DNA from: Paroceanicella profunda
GTDB lineage: Bacteria > Pseudomonadota > Alphaproteobacteria > Rhodobacterales > Rhodobacteraceae
DNA length: 64,000 bases
Direction of reading: 5' to 3'
Assembly: GCF_005887635.2 (NCBI RefSeq)
Contig: NZ_CP040818.1
Coordinates: forward strand, 2,758,501 to 2,822,500
The position numbers and the translations under genes are program-made. A model generated the notes under the pieces. It had not been told where the DNA came from. It made no database searches and saw only the letters and a program-made list of their open reading frames with translations. Each line of letters starts with the position of its first letter. Position 1 is the first letter of the stretch. Below are positions 28,959 to 39,187 of the stretch, piece after piece.

Positions 28959-29783
28959 TCAGTGGCTGAGCAGCACCGGGATGGGCGTGTTGCGCAGCAC
29001 CGTGTCGGTCACGCCGCCGAACAGGTCCTCCGCGAATTTCGAATGCTCGTAGGCGCCCATGATCAGCAGGTCGACGCCCCCGGCGCCGCAGCCTTCAAGC
29101 AGGGTCTGCGCCACGGAGCGGCCGGGCCGGCGCTGGCGGATGTCGCGCTCCACCGCGAGGCCGTGGCGCGCGAGATGCGTTGCCACCGGGTCCAGCGCCG
29201 CGCTGTCTTCCGGCCGGCCGATGGTCACCACCCGCACCACCGCCTCCGGGGTGAGCAGCGGCAGCGCGTCGCTGAGGGCGCGGGAGGCGGCGCGTCCGCC
29301 GTCCCAGGCGATCATCGCCGAGGTGGCGCAGGTTGTCCCGGCGTATCCGGCCGGCACCACCAGCACCGGGCGGCCCGAATGCCGGGCCACCACGTCCGGG
29401 TGCGGCTCCATGTGCGGGAAGGCGCCGGTTTCCTCGGCGCGGCCCATCACGATGATGTCGTAGCAGCGCGCCACGTCCATCAGCCCGTTGTCGGCGGAGG
29501 AGAACACGTCGCGGAAATGCACCCGGGAGGGGTCCATGTCCGATGTCAGCGTTCCGAAGCGCGCCATCACCTCGTCGCGGCGGGTGAGGTCGGCCTCCAC
29601 CAGTTGCTCGGCCACCCCCGCGGGCATGTAGCCGGCATAGGAGGTGATGATCTCCTGCGGCCCGTAGGACAGCACCCCGGTGAGGTGGCCGTCCCGCATC
29701 AGGGCCAGGCGGCGGGCCAGCGCGAGGGCGGCATCCGCGGCGGGCGTTGCGTTGTAGGACACGAGAATGTTGCGAATCGTCAC
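28959..29783 (-). CDS. universal stress protein, two tandem Usp domains
   Basis: 274 residues. The first Usp domain starts NILVSYNATPAADAALALA; the second starts near CATSAMIAWDGGRAA and ends with an ATP-loop-like MGAYEHSKFAEDLFGGVT. The start is the GTG at 29781-29783 behind AAGGAG; the long open frame upstream is GC-rich filler. Tandem Usp proteins respond to oxygen limitation, growth arrest or metabolic stress. An FNR-type box lies about 70 bp upstream and a strong terminator downstream, so it is probably a single-gene unit. Confidence 0.92.
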   Translation of the reverse strand: MTIRNILVSYNATPAADAALALARRLALMRDGHLTGVLSYGPQEIITSYAGYMPAGVAEQLVEADLTRRDEVMARFGTLTSDMDPSRVHFRDVFSSADNGLMDVARCYDIIVMGRAEETGAFPHMEPHPDVVARHSGRPVLVVPAGYAGTTCATSAMIAWDGGRAASRALSDALPLLTPEAVVRVVTIGRPEDSAALDPVATHLARHGLAVERDIRQRRPGRSVAQTLLEGCGAGGVDLLIMGAYEHSKFAEDLFGGVTDTVLRNTPIPVLLSH

Positions 29784-29852
29784 GGTGCGACTCCTTGAAC
29801 GAGGGCCTGTCGGCCACGCCACCGAGGTAGCACCGCCGCGCCCCACGGCGCC

Positions 29853-29866
29853 TTGATCCAGATCAG
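29853..29866 (-). promoter_or_regulatory. FNR-type box upstream of the stress gene
   Basis: On the minus strand CTGAT-N4-ATCAA, one mismatch from the FNR consensus TTGAT-N4-ATCAA, centred about 76 bp before the GTG start. FnrL-type sites before universal stress genes are common in Rhodobacterales; control here is inferred. Confidence 0.5.
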
Positions 29867-30218
29867 ATGAATCGCCGTTTCGGCGTTGCGCAGGGCGAGG
29901 CGAAACGGGCGATGGGTGCAGCCGGCTGCGGAGCGGATGCCGGCGCAGGCGTGCCGCAGCCGGCCCGGGCGTGAGCAGGTGGCGCAGCCCCGGCGCCAGG
30001 GCGGGGGGCAGGAGCCGCGCGGGCCGGTCCTGACTGCGGTCCCGAACCGCCGCAAGCGTGGCCGGGATGCTGGCGCGCGCCGGGCCTCGGTGCCGGGGCC
30101 GAAGCCGCGCCCGGGGCCCCCTGCCGGCCGGGGTCTCCCCGCACTGCGCCATTTATCTCAACGGCCGGACCTGATATGTCCGCCCTCCGGCAACACCCCA
30201 GTCACGAAGGCGAAGACC
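29867..30218. other. GC-rich gap before argC
   Basis: About 350 bp between the stress gene promoter and argC. The frames across it are Arg/Pro/Gly/Ala-rich and lack ribosome sites. No gene, RNA or clear repeat is supported. Confidence 0.45.
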
Positions 30219-31142
30219 ATGGCGTGGAACGTATTCATCGATGGCGAAGCAGGCACCACGGGGCTGCAGATCCGCGAGCGCCTGGAGGCCCGCGCGGATA
30301 TCGCGCTGATCCAGCTCGCCGATGACGCGCGCAAGGACACCGCCGCCCGGCTCGAGGCCTTCGCCGCCGCCGATGTCGCCATCCTGTGCCTGCCCGATGC
30401 GGCGGTGCTCGACATCGTGCCCCGGCTCGCGGGAACCGACACGCGGCTCATCGACGCGAGCACGGCGCACCGCGTCGCCCCGGACTGGGTGTTCGGCTTC
30501 CCCGAGCTGACGGCCGGCGCGCGCGCCGCCGTGGCCGGGGCGGAGCGGGTGTCCAACCCCGGCTGCTATGCCTCCGGTGCCATTGCGCTGCTGCACCCGC
30601 TGGTGTCGCGCGGGCTGGTCGCGGCCGACGCGCCGCTCAGCATCAACGCGGTGAGCGGCTACACCGGCGGCGGCAAGGCCATGGTCTCGGAATTCGAGGC
30701 GCCCTCCCACCCGCATTCCTTCGCCTACGCGATGGGCCAGCGCCACAAGCACATCCCGGAGATCATGCAGTATGGCGGGCTCACCCGCCGGCCGATCTTC
30801 GCGCCCTCGGTGGGCGATTTCGCGCAAGGCATGGTCGTGCAGGTGCCGCTGCATCTCGGAAACGGCCTCACCATCGCGCGTCTCACCGCCGCCTATGCGG
30901 AGCATTACGACGGTGCGCGGTTCGTCCGCGTCCTGCCGGCCTCCGCCTACGAGGGGCGCATCGATGCGGAGCGCACCACCGGCACCAACCGCATGGAGAT
31001 TTCCGTGCATGGCGATGACGAGACCGGCTGCGCCGTGCTCGTCGCCGTGCTCGACAACCTCGGCAAGGGCGCCTCGGGTGCCGCGGTGCAGAACCTCAAC
31101 CTGATGCTGGGTATCGACGAAGGCACCGGCCTCACCGCCTGA
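30219..31142 (+). CDS. argC: N-acetyl-gamma-glutamyl-phosphate reductase, type 2
   Basis: 307 residues. Third step of arginine synthesis. The N-terminus FIDGEAGTTGLQI has the type 2 cofactor loop, and the active-site cysteine is in VSNPGCYASGAIAL. VSGYTGGGK and the histidine segment QRHKHIPEI follow. The short length fits type 2 enzymes rather than the roughly 340-residue type 1. The ATG at 30219 matches the family start; 111 further codons are open upstream but are low-complexity. Confidence 0.95.
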   Translation: MAWNVFIDGEAGTTGLQIRERLEARADIALIQLADDARKDTAARLEAFAAADVAILCLPDAAVLDIVPRLAGTDTRLIDASTAHRVAPDWVFGFPELTAGARAAVAGAERVSNPGCYASGAIALLHPLVSRGLVAADAPLSINAVSGYTGGGKAMVSEFEAPSHPHSFAYAMGQRHKHIPEIMQYGGLTRRPIFAPSVGDFAQGMVVQVPLHLGNGLTIARLTAAYAEHYDGARFVRVLPASAYEGRIDAERTTGTNRMEISVHGDDETGCAVLVAVLDNLGKGASGAAVQNLNLMLGIDEGTGLTA

Positions 31143-31740
31143 GCCCGGCCCGCCGGCGCATTACGCAGCAGGCCCGCCCCGCGGGCCCGGTGGCCTTCGC
31201 GCCGCGGCCTGCTCGGGCCGTGGGTCACCGGCTTGCCTGCCGATCGGCCGTTCGCTCGCCAGCGGGGGGCGTCGCCCACGCGCGGCCCGGCACCACAGAC
31301 TGCGCGCCCCGGCGCCGGGGGGCGAGCGGTGGCCCAGGGTTCAGGCCCGGCAGACGGGAGACCGGATGTGGCTTGTTCCGTCCGGGCTGCGTGCGGGAAG
31401 CCTGTGCCATCCGGCGATCGGGCGGCCTCCGAAAACCTGTCCGTCTGACGCGCAGCGCGTCCGGCCGCGCCATGCGCCCGAGGCATGGGAACAGGGTGTG
31501 GAAGGGTGGCAATGGGCAGAACGGGCCCGGCCCGTCGCGCCCGGCTGCTCCCACGCATCGGTGAATTTGCCTCCGTCAACCGGCCCCGGCACGCGCGTCC
31601 GCGATCGGGCGATACCGGTCCACACGCGCAGGGCCGCCGGAACGGCGGCCCGGCCCAACGGGAGCGTCCCCGCGCCGCGCGGGGATGGCGACGGGCGGGA
31701 GCCCCCCGTCTCCGCCTGTCGGCCCGGGCCGGCCGCGGAC
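31143..31740. other. gene-free GC-rich gap
   Basis: About 600 bp between argC and the end of the leftward ABC-F gene. It holds a short hairpin just past argC (GGCCCGC-CCC-GCGGGCC) without a T run. Open frames here are extensions or antisense shadows with no start context. Confidence 0.45.
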
Positions 31741-33624
<1,884 letters not shown>

Positions 33625-34336
33625 GAGGCAGTCCCTAGCATTGCTGCACTGCGATGGGCAACGTGGCGCGTGCACGCCGGCCGCGCAAAAACACGCGATT
33701 GCGCGCCGCCGTGTCCTCCCGGCCATGCTTCCCGGCCCGACGCCCTCGGCCCGGAGCCCGACGCCCGATGCCTGACGCCCGAGGCACGGGGACGCGAAGG
33801 GGCGGGCGCGGATGCCGGAGGCGCTCCCGGTGAGGGGGCGCTCCCGCCCGTCGCCACCACCGCGACGCGCGGCGGCGCTCCCGTTGGGCCTGGCCGCCGC
33901 GTGCCGCGGCGGCGTGGCGCGCACGCCGGGCCTCTCGCGCCATGCCCCGCACGGCCGGGCGCCGTCGCATGCACCGTGCCCGGAGCCACCGGAACCGGTG
34001 TGCCGCACCCCGGGCGGCCGGAACTGTTGCCCCGGGCTGTGATGGAACGCGCGCGCCATGCCCCGCACGGCCGGGCGCCGCCGCGTGCACCCTGTCCGGA
34101 GCCGCCGGAACCGGTGTGCCGTGCCCCGGGCGGCCGGAACGTGCGCGGCATGCCCGGATCGGCCGGGCCGGTGCCACGCGCTCGTGAGGTCGGCGCGGCG
34201 CGCGGTGCGACGATCGGCATCGGCTCGCTGGCAGGAGAGGTTTGCGGGCGTTCGGCTTCCATGCTAGGAGCCTGCGCGAGCCGGCCGGATCACGGTCCGG
34301 CCGCACTGCAGCGCATTCAAATTCCGGGAGCCGCAC
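33625..34336. other. gene-free gap upstream of ndk
   Basis: About 710 bp of GC-rich sequence between the divergent ABC-F and ndk genes. Apart from the 88-bp direct repeat listed separately and a short GACGCCC run near 33740-33780, I see no gene. Frames on both strands are Arg/Gly/Pro/Ala-rich shadows. Confidence 0.45.
33937..34140. repeat. 88-bp direct repeat, two copies
   Basis: Copy 1 is 33937-34024 and copy 2 is 34053-34140, offset by 116 bp, with about seven mismatches. Both begin GCGCCATGCCCCGCACGG and end GGGCGGCCGGAAC. A looser third piece follows at about 34141-34180. It is not an insertion sequence; recent local duplication is the simplest reading. Confidence 0.8.
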
Positions 34337-34759
34337 ATGGCCATCGAACGCACTCTCTCCATCATCAAACCCGACGCCACCCGCCGCAACCTGACCGGCA
34401 AGATCGTGGCGATGTTCGAGGAAGCCGGCCTGCGGGTCGTCGCGTCCAAGCGCATCCACCTCACCCCGGCGCAGGCCGGCGCCTTCTACGCCGTGCACAA
34501 GGAGCGCCCGTTCTACGGTGAGCTCGTCGAGCAGATGAGCGCCGAGCCGGTCGTGGTGCAGGTGCTCGAGGGCGAAGGCGCCATCGCGAAGAACCGCGAA
34601 GTGATGGGCGCGACCAACCCGGCCAATGCCGACGAGGGCACCATCCGCAAGTCCTTCGCCCTGTCGATGGGCGAGAACTCGGTGCATGGCTCCGACGCCC
34701 CCGAGACCGCGAAGGAAGAGATCGCGTTCTTCTTCTCCGGCATCGAACTGGTCGGCTGA
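34337..34759 (+). CDS. ndk: nucleoside diphosphate kinase
   Basis: 140 residues, full family length. Transfers phosphate between nucleoside tri- and diphosphates through a phosphohistidine. The start [14 protein letters not shown] and the active-site histidine H117 in the NSVHGSD signature are present. It is followed by a strong terminator and has its own long 5' gap, so it is probably monocistronic. Confidence 0.98.
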   Translation: MAIERTLSIIKPDATRRNLTGKIVAMFEEAGLRVVASKRIHLTPAQAGAFYAVHKERPFYGELVEQMSAEPVVVQVLEGEGAIAKNREVMGATNPANADEGTIRKSFALSMGENSVHGSDAPETAKEEIAFFFSGIELVG

Positions 34760-34813
34760 TCCGCAGCCGCCGGTGCGGGCATTCCGGTGCCCGTACCGGC
34801 CAGGCGACATGAG

Positions 34814-34852
34814 AAACGGCCGCTGCCCGGATCAGGGCGGCGGCCGTTTTTC
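34814..34852 (+). terminator. intrinsic terminator after ndk
   Basis: A stem of about 15 bp (AAACGGCCGC...GCGGCCGTTT with CCC/GGG inside), a 6-nt loop GGATCA, and a run of T at 34847-34851. It lies 55 bp past the ndk stop. Confidence 0.9.
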
Positions 34853-34986
34853 GTTTCAGTACAGATATGTACCGCGCGAAGCTGATCCGGACGCTCAGGC
34901 CCGGCTCACGCGCCCGGCAGAGCCGAAGCCTCAGCCCGGAACGGGTGGCGCCCAGGCCGCTTCGCTCCGGCGCGAACCCCGGGCCT

Positions 34987-35589
34987 TCAGCCGAACAGGG
35001 CGAGCGGCGTGCGGTCTCCGCGCACGAATTGCGCGAGCACGGCGGGATAGAGGCGATGCTCCATCGGCAGCAGCCGGGCGGCGAGGCTGTCGGGCGTGTC
35101 CTCCGCCGTCACGGCGATCACCGCCTGGCCGCGGATCGGGCCGCCGTCCAGCTCCGCCGTCACCTCGTGTACAGTGCAGCCATGCACCGCCATCCCGGCG
35201 TCGAGCGCGCGCTCATGGGTGTGCAGCCCGCGAAACAGCGGCAGCAGCGAGGGGTGGATGTTGAGCATCCGCCCCTCCCAGGGCGCGATGAACCCGGGCG
35301 TGAGGATGCGCATGAACCCGGCCAGGCAAACGATATCCGCCCCGCAGGCGCGCAGTTCGGCCTGCACGGCGGCGTCGAAAGCCTCGCGGTCCCCCTTGAA
35401 GGGCTTGTGGTCGACCACCGCGGTGGGCACGCCGAGCGCCGCCGCCCGGGCGAGCCCGCCGGCATCGGGGCGGTTCGACAGCACCAGCGCCGGCTCCGCG
35501 GCCACGGCGCCGGACTGCATGGCGGAGACGAGGGCGAGCATGTTCGACCCGCCGCCCGAGATCAGGATCGCGACGCGCGGCAGGCTCAC
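34987..35589 (-). CDS. purN: phosphoribosylglycinamide formyltransferase
   Basis: 200 residues. Adds a formyl group from 10-formyl-THF to GAR in purine synthesis. The phosphate loop [10 protein letters not shown] and the catalytic N110, H112 ([14 protein letters not shown]) and D148 (ELDGGPI) are intact. Its start overlaps the purM stop by four bases, the usual purM-purN pair. Confidence 0.97.
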   Translation of the reverse strand: MSLPRVAILISGGGSNMLALVSAMQSGAVAAEPALVLSNRPDAGGLARAAALGVPTAVVDHKPFKGDREAFDAAVQAELRACGADIVCLAGFMRILTPGFIAPWEGRMLNIHPSLLPLFRGLHTHERALDAGMAVHGCTVHEVTAELDGGPIRGQAVIAVTAEDTPDSLAARLLPMEHRLYPAVLAQFVRGDRTPLALFG

Positions 35590-36632
35590 GCGAGGCTGCC
35601 CTCGTAGGAGACGCCGGTGCCGGCGGTGACATGCCCGATGCGGTGCACGGTTTCGCCCGCGGCCTCCAGCAGGCCGGAGACTGTGTCGGCCGCGGCAGCC
35701 TCGACCACCACGATGAGGCCGATGCCGCAGTTGAAGGTCTTGAGCATCTCGGCCTCGTCCAGCCCCGCGCTCGCGGAGAGCCAGCGGAACACGGGCGGCA
35801 GGTCCCAGGCATTCAGGTCGATCGCCGCGCCGAGGCCCTCGGGCAGCACGCGGGGCAGGTTCTCGGTGAGCCCGCCGCCGGTGATATGCGCCAGCCCGTG
35901 CACGCCGCCGGCACGCACCGCGGCGAGCGCCGGTTTCACGTAGAGCTTCGTGGGCGCCAGCAGGGCTGCGCCCAGCGTGCCCTCGCCGAAGGGCGACGGG
36001 GCGTCCCAGCCCAGCCCGGCGGCCTCGGCCACGCGGCGCACCAGCGAATAGCCGTTGGAATGCACTCCGGAGGAGGCGAGGCCGAGCAGCACGTCGCCCT
36101 CCGCCACTTCGCGGGGCAGGGCGGTGCCGCGCTCCATCGCGCCCACCGCAAAGCCGGCGAGGTCGAAATCGCCCGGCGCGTACATGCCCGGCATCTCGGC
36201 CGTCTCCCCGCCGACCAGCGCGCAGCCGGCCTCGCGGCAGCCGGCGGCGATGCCCTCGACCACCCGCGCCGCCTCATCCACAGAAAGCTTGCCGGTGGCG
36301 AAATAATCGAGGAAGAACAGCGGCTCCGCGCCCTGGCAGACGAGGTCGTTCACGCACATGGCGACGAGGTCGATGCCCACCGTGTCCAGCAGCCCGGTGT
36401 CGATGGCGAGGCGCAGCTTGGTGCCCACGCCATCGGTCGCGGCCACCAGAACCGGGTCGGTGAACCCGGCCGCGCGCGGATCGAACAGGGCGCCGAAGCC
36501 GCCCAGCCCGTCCATCACCCCGGGCCGCGCGGTCGAGGCGGCGGCGGGCTTGATCCGGTCGACCAGGGCATTCCCGGCGTCGATGTCGACACCGGCGTCC
36601 CGGTAGGTGAGGGCATTCTTCTGCTCTGGCAT
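35586..36632 (-). CDS. purM: phosphoribosylformylglycinamidine cyclo-ligase
   Basis: 348 residues. Forms AIR from FGAM with ATP. Family motifs include [41 protein letters not shown] and [15 protein letters not shown]. The ATG at 36630-36632 ([14 protein letters not shown]) is the normal start; 38 more codons upstream are not family-like. First gene of the purM-purN operon, divergent from the tRNA-Ile2 gene. Confidence 0.97.
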   Translation of the reverse strand: MPEQKNALTYRDAGVDIDAGNALVDRIKPAAASTARPGVMDGLGGFGALFDPRAAGFTDPVLVAATDGVGTKLRLAIDTGLLDTVGIDLVAMCVNDLVCQGAEPLFFLDYFATGKLSVDEAARVVEGIAAGCREAGCALVGGETAEMPGMYAPGDFDLAGFAVGAMERGTALPREVAEGDVLLGLASSGVHSNGYSLVRRVAEAAGLGWDAPSPFGEGTLGAALLAPTKLYVKPALAAVRAGGVHGLAHITGGGLTENLPRVLPEGLGAAIDLNAWDLPPVFRWLSASAGLDEAEMLKTFNCGIGLIVVVEAAAADTVSGLLEAAGETVHRIGHVTAGTGVSYEGSLA

Positions 36633-36760
36633 CGCGGCAATCCCCTTGCAATCCGGCGCTCGCTTTATCGCATGGCCGGGGCAAAGGGAACACCCGCGGC
36701 GTGCACCACGTGTCCCGGCATTGACCCGCCCCGGCTTCGATGCCAAACAGACCGTCTCGT

Positions 36761-36836
36761 GGGCCCGTAGCTCAACGGTCAGAGCAGGCCGCTCATAACG
36801 GCTTGGCTGGGGGTTCGAATCCCTCCGGGCCTACCA
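36761..36836 (+). tRNA. tRNA-Ile2(CAU), prophage attachment tRNA
   Basis: A 76-nt cloverleaf with encoded CCA. The acceptor is GGGCCCG/CGGGCCT (one G-T pair), the anticodon loop is CTCATAA with CAT at 36794-36796, and the T arm is GGGTTCGAATCCC. The pattern AGAGCAGGC...CTCATAA...GCTTGG is that of the lysidine-modified isoleucine tRNA (reads AUA), not initiator or elongator Met. The prophage integrase gene begins 64 bp downstream. Confidence 0.9.
36811..36836. other. probable left attachment site (attL core) in the tRNA 3' end
   Basis: The T arm and acceptor end of tRNA-Ile2, where tyrosine integrases commonly recombine. The integrase sits directly downstream and all further genes to the window end are phage. 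The core length cannot be fixed because the matching right copy lies outside the window. A directly repeated TTCAGGTTCG (36875-36884, 36899-36908) and the palindrome GGTTCGAACC next to it could be arm-type sites. Confidence 0.6.
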
Positions 36837-36899
36837 ACAAAGTCAATGACTTAGAAGTATTTCAACAGTTCGCTTTCAGGTTCGTTGGACCTGATCCGT

Positions 36900-37904
36900 T
36901 CAGGTTCGAACCGCACGGATCCGTGTGAAGTCCAGCAGCTCAGCCTCCTCCCGCAGATGGTCCGGCGCGAATCGGGCGTAGACCCGCTCCGTGACCGCCG
37001 TTGATGAGTGCCCGAGGAACTGGCTGATGCGGTTCAGCGGCATGCCTCCGGCGGCCAGATGCACGGCCGCCGTGTGGCGAAGCACATGGGGCGTGACATC
37101 CTTCAACCCGGCGTCCGCAACGGCAGCCCGAAACCCCGTCTTGATGTCCCGCACCGGTCCGCCGTTCCACTCGATCACGTGATCGGTGAGGGCCGCGCGT
37201 CGAGCTTCTGACAGGGCCGCCTTCAGGCCGGCGTTGATCGGCACCACGGCACGGCCCTTCCTGGGGCCGGTGGCATCCGCGCGCAAATCGAGGATGCCGC
37301 GTTCGAGGTCGACGCGATCCCATGTCAGCTCCAGTGCGGCCGTCACCCGACATGCAGTGGAGAGCATCACGAGGATTGCCAGTCTGGTGTGCGGCGCCAT
37401 CTTGGCCGCGAGCAAGAGCGAGATTTCGGCATCGCTCAACCACCGATCTTTCGGCGCCGGCTTGCTCGGCCGCGCGATGTGCGGGGAGTTGTCGAGGAGC
37501 TTGCGCTTCACGGCCCAGTTGCACGCGCTGCGCACGCGCCCCAGCTCGGTCCAGATGGAGCCATCAGAGATCCCTTTGGCGCGCCGGGTGGTCGCGTACT
37601 TCCGACAGGTCTCTACGGTGATCTGATCCGGGCGGAGATGGCCGAAGTGCGGCAGCACGGCCTTCCCTTCGTGGCCCATCGCCTGAGCCGCCCTGCGCTC
37701 GCCGAGGTCTTCGCGATAGGCGGCCCAGATGTCCGCAAGCGTGAGCCCTCCTGTGGGCGCCTGGGCCATCCTCCAGAGGTCTAGCGCCTCGCGTTCCGCA
37801 GCTTTCCGATCATCCGCGTCGAGGCGGAAGCGGCTCCGGCGGCCGTTCGTCCACCACGACACGACCCATCGGCCGTTGAGCCTTCCGAGTTTCCATTCTG
37901 GCAT
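36900..37904 (-). CDS. phage tyrosine integrase
   Basis: 334 residues. N-terminal arm-binding and SAM-like core-binding segments (about 50-140), then the catalytic domain with R186 (STACRVTAA), H273 and R276 (PHVLRHT), H299 (LGHSS) and nucleophile Y309. The ATG at 37902-37904 starts MPEWKLGRLNGRWVVSWW. It runs towards the attachment tRNA and overlaps the upstream Xis-like gene by 124 bases. It is the last gene of the leftward early operon. Confidence 0.95.
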   Translation of the reverse strand: MPEWKLGRLNGRWVVSWWTNGRRSRFRLDADDRKAAEREALDLWRMAQAPTGGLTLADIWAAYREDLGERRAAQAMGHEGKAVLPHFGHLRPDQITVETCRKYATTRRAKGISDGSIWTELGRVRSACNWAVKRKLLDNSPHIARPSKPAPKDRWLSDAEISLLLAAKMAPHTRLAILVMLSTACRVTAALELTWDRVDLERGILDLRADATGPRKGRAVVPINAGLKAALSEARRAALTDHVIEWNGGPVRDIKTGFRAAVADAGLKDVTPHVLRHTAAVHLAAGGMPLNRISQFLGHSSTAVTERVYARFAPDHLREEAELLDFTRIRAVRT

Positions 37905-38095
37905 GCTTCGTACTCCATGACTGCATCTGCGGGGATGCGGAACAGCTTTCCGACTCGGAACGCCGGCAGATCCCCGGCGCGGATCATGGCCCGGATCGTG
38001 GTGGATGAGCACTCCCAGCGCTCGGCCAGGGCATCCGGAGTGAAGGGGCGGGATGGCTGCATGAGCGCTTCTCCTGTTCGTTGGGCCTCTGACAT
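37781..38095 (-). CDS. excisionase-like helix-turn-helix protein
   Basis: 104 residues from the ATG at 38093-38095, behind GAAGGAG; a second ATG at 38062 also has an AGGAG. The core is an HTH_17/MerR-type fold (PFTPDALAERWECSSTTIRAMIRAGDL, VGKLFRIPADAVMEYE). The C-terminal third is low-complexity and encoded within the start of the integrase. Position and fold point to a recombination directionality factor. Its start overlaps the stop of the zinc-ribbon frame as TGATG. Confidence 0.75.
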   Translation of the reverse strand: MSEAQRTGEALMQPSRPFTPDALAERWECSSTTIRAMIRAGDLPAFRVGKLFRIPADAVMEYEACQNGNSEGSTADGSCRGGRTAAGAASASTRMIGKLRNARR

Positions 38096-38217
38096 CAGTC
38101 GGACTCCTTCTCCGGCCGGCACGCCGGGCAGGGCACGCAGCCGTTGTCCCAGCGCGGATGCCACGCGCCGCCGCAGCCGGCGCATCGTGGACAGGGTGGC
38201 TGAGCGGGGCGGTCCGC
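38095..38217 (-). pseudogene. zinc-ribbon frame without a start codon
   Basis: Forty codons reading on in the same frame directly after the TAA of the MazG-like gene. The frame encodes six or more cysteines in zinc-ribbon spacing (CPRCAGCGG ... CVPCPAC) and ends KESD before TGATG, which overlaps the Xis-like start. No ATG, GTG or TTG is available after the TAA. The first codon, GCG, would be GTG with one transition. It is either a gene that has lost its start, a readthrough tail of the MazG-like protein, or a sequence error. Confidence 0.4.
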
Positions 38218-38553
38218 TTACTCGGGCAGCCGAGTCTGCATCCCGTGTTCGGCGGAGGTCCGGTTGAACTTGCGGGCGATGGCCGTGCTCAGGTCGATAC
38301 CCAGCTCGGAGGCGAGGAGGTCGAGCGCAATCAGCGCATCAGCCATCTCGTCGGCGATATCCTCAACCGTCGCGGTGCTGCCCTTGATCCCGCGAATGGC
38401 TCGGAGATGCTTCTTGACGGCTTCGGAGACTTCGCCGAACTCCCCGGCGACCTCCACTGCCCGAAAGGCGACATCCGCCTGCTCACTGCCAGGCCACTCC
38501 ATCTGCCTGGTGTCGTTCGCCTGGCGCAGCGCGCCGAAGGTGAGGGTTCTCAC
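38218..38553 (-). CDS. MazG-like nucleotide pyrophosphohydrolase
   Basis: 111 residues, starting at the GTG at 38551-38553 behind AGGAGC. All-alpha NTP pyrophosphohydrolase pattern: EVAGEFGEVSEAVKKHL (the ExxE metal pair) and EDIADEMADALIALDLLA (the ExxD pair). Phage copies may clean up modified nucleotides or lower alarmone levels; the role here is inferred. Its start overlaps the upstream gene by four bases. Confidence 0.85.
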   Translation of the reverse strand: MRTLTFGALRQANDTRQMEWPGSEQADVAFRAVEVAGEFGEVSEAVKKHLRAIRGIKGSTATVEDIADEMADALIALDLLASELGIDLSTAIARKFNRTSAEHGMQTRLPE

Positions 38554-38795
38554 GGGTTGCTCCTGTGTGGGTGGGGTGTGCCGACCGGCTCGGGCCGGCG
38601 GTGGTGATGGGCGTAGGTGAAGAAGTCGGGTCGGCTCTCGGGCGGCAGCTCGTACCAGGCCGATAACAGGTCTTCGCGAGGCGAGGGCTGCTCGATCTCG
38701 AAATCCTTCAGCCCGAGCCGCCGTGCCAGCGCTTCGCCGGCGGGCTCGCTCGCCACGCGCCACCAGCGTCCCGTCTTGCAGCACGAGAGGATCAT
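38550..38795 (-). CDS. phage protein of unknown function
   Basis: 81 residues, ATG at 38793-38795, overlapping its neighbours on both sides by four bases. It begins MILSCCKTGRWWRVASEPAGE and carries no domain I recognise. The balanced composition and the tight coupling support translation. Confidence 0.65.
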   Translation of the reverse strand: MILSCCKTGRWWRVASEPAGEALARRLGLKDFEIEQPSPREDLLSAWYELPPESRPDFFTYAHHHRRPEPVGTPHPHRSNP

Positions 38796-39187
38796 GGCTG
38801 CGCCATGCTGTCGGAGAGCTTGCCGCCCGAGGCGAGGTGTGCCTCGATGAGTTCAGACGCTCGCCTCTCGGAAAAAGGCGCGTCAGCGTCATTGTCCCAA
38901 AAGCCTTCGGGGTCCGCGTTGAAGTCCGCCCATGTTGGTGAGCAGTGAGCGCAGAGATTGTAGCCGCACTCGCTGTCGCGGGTGTACGGATCGCCTTCGA
39001 AGATCTCCGCGTCGCATTGTGCGCAGTTGTCAAAGGGTTCGGGCCGCTCCCGATCTCGCTCGGCCTGGATCAGTCGGCCCATCGCTCGCACCGCGTCTGC
39101 GCGGCTGTCATAGGACCCGCGCGGCGTGCACTCGTAGAGTGTGACAGAGCCGTCCTCGTGGCTGACGATCTTGTAGCTGCTGCTCAT
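38792..39187 (-). CDS. phage zinc-finger protein of unknown function
   Basis: 131 residues from the ATG at 39185-39187 (MSSSYKIVSHEDGSVTLYEC). It contains two paired CxxC motifs, CAQC and CAHC, about 22 residues apart around SECGYN, probably one zinc site, and an acidic C-terminal part. Overlaps the methyltransferase stop and the next start by four bases each. Confidence 0.7.
   Translation of the reverse strand: MSSSYKIVSHEDGSVTLYECTPRGSYDSRADAVRAMGRLIQAERDRERPEPFDNCAQCDAEIFEGDPYTRDSECGYNLCAHCSPTWADFNADPEGFWDNDADAPFSERRASELIEAHLASGGKLSDSMAQP

Noticed and set aside
36761..36836. Elongator or initiator tRNA-Met
   Set aside because: CAT anticodon, but the D-arm to T-arm pattern (AGAGCAGGC, CTCATAA, GCTTGG) fits the lysidine tRNA-Ile2. 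The acceptor begins with a G-T pair, not the unpaired C-A of initiators.
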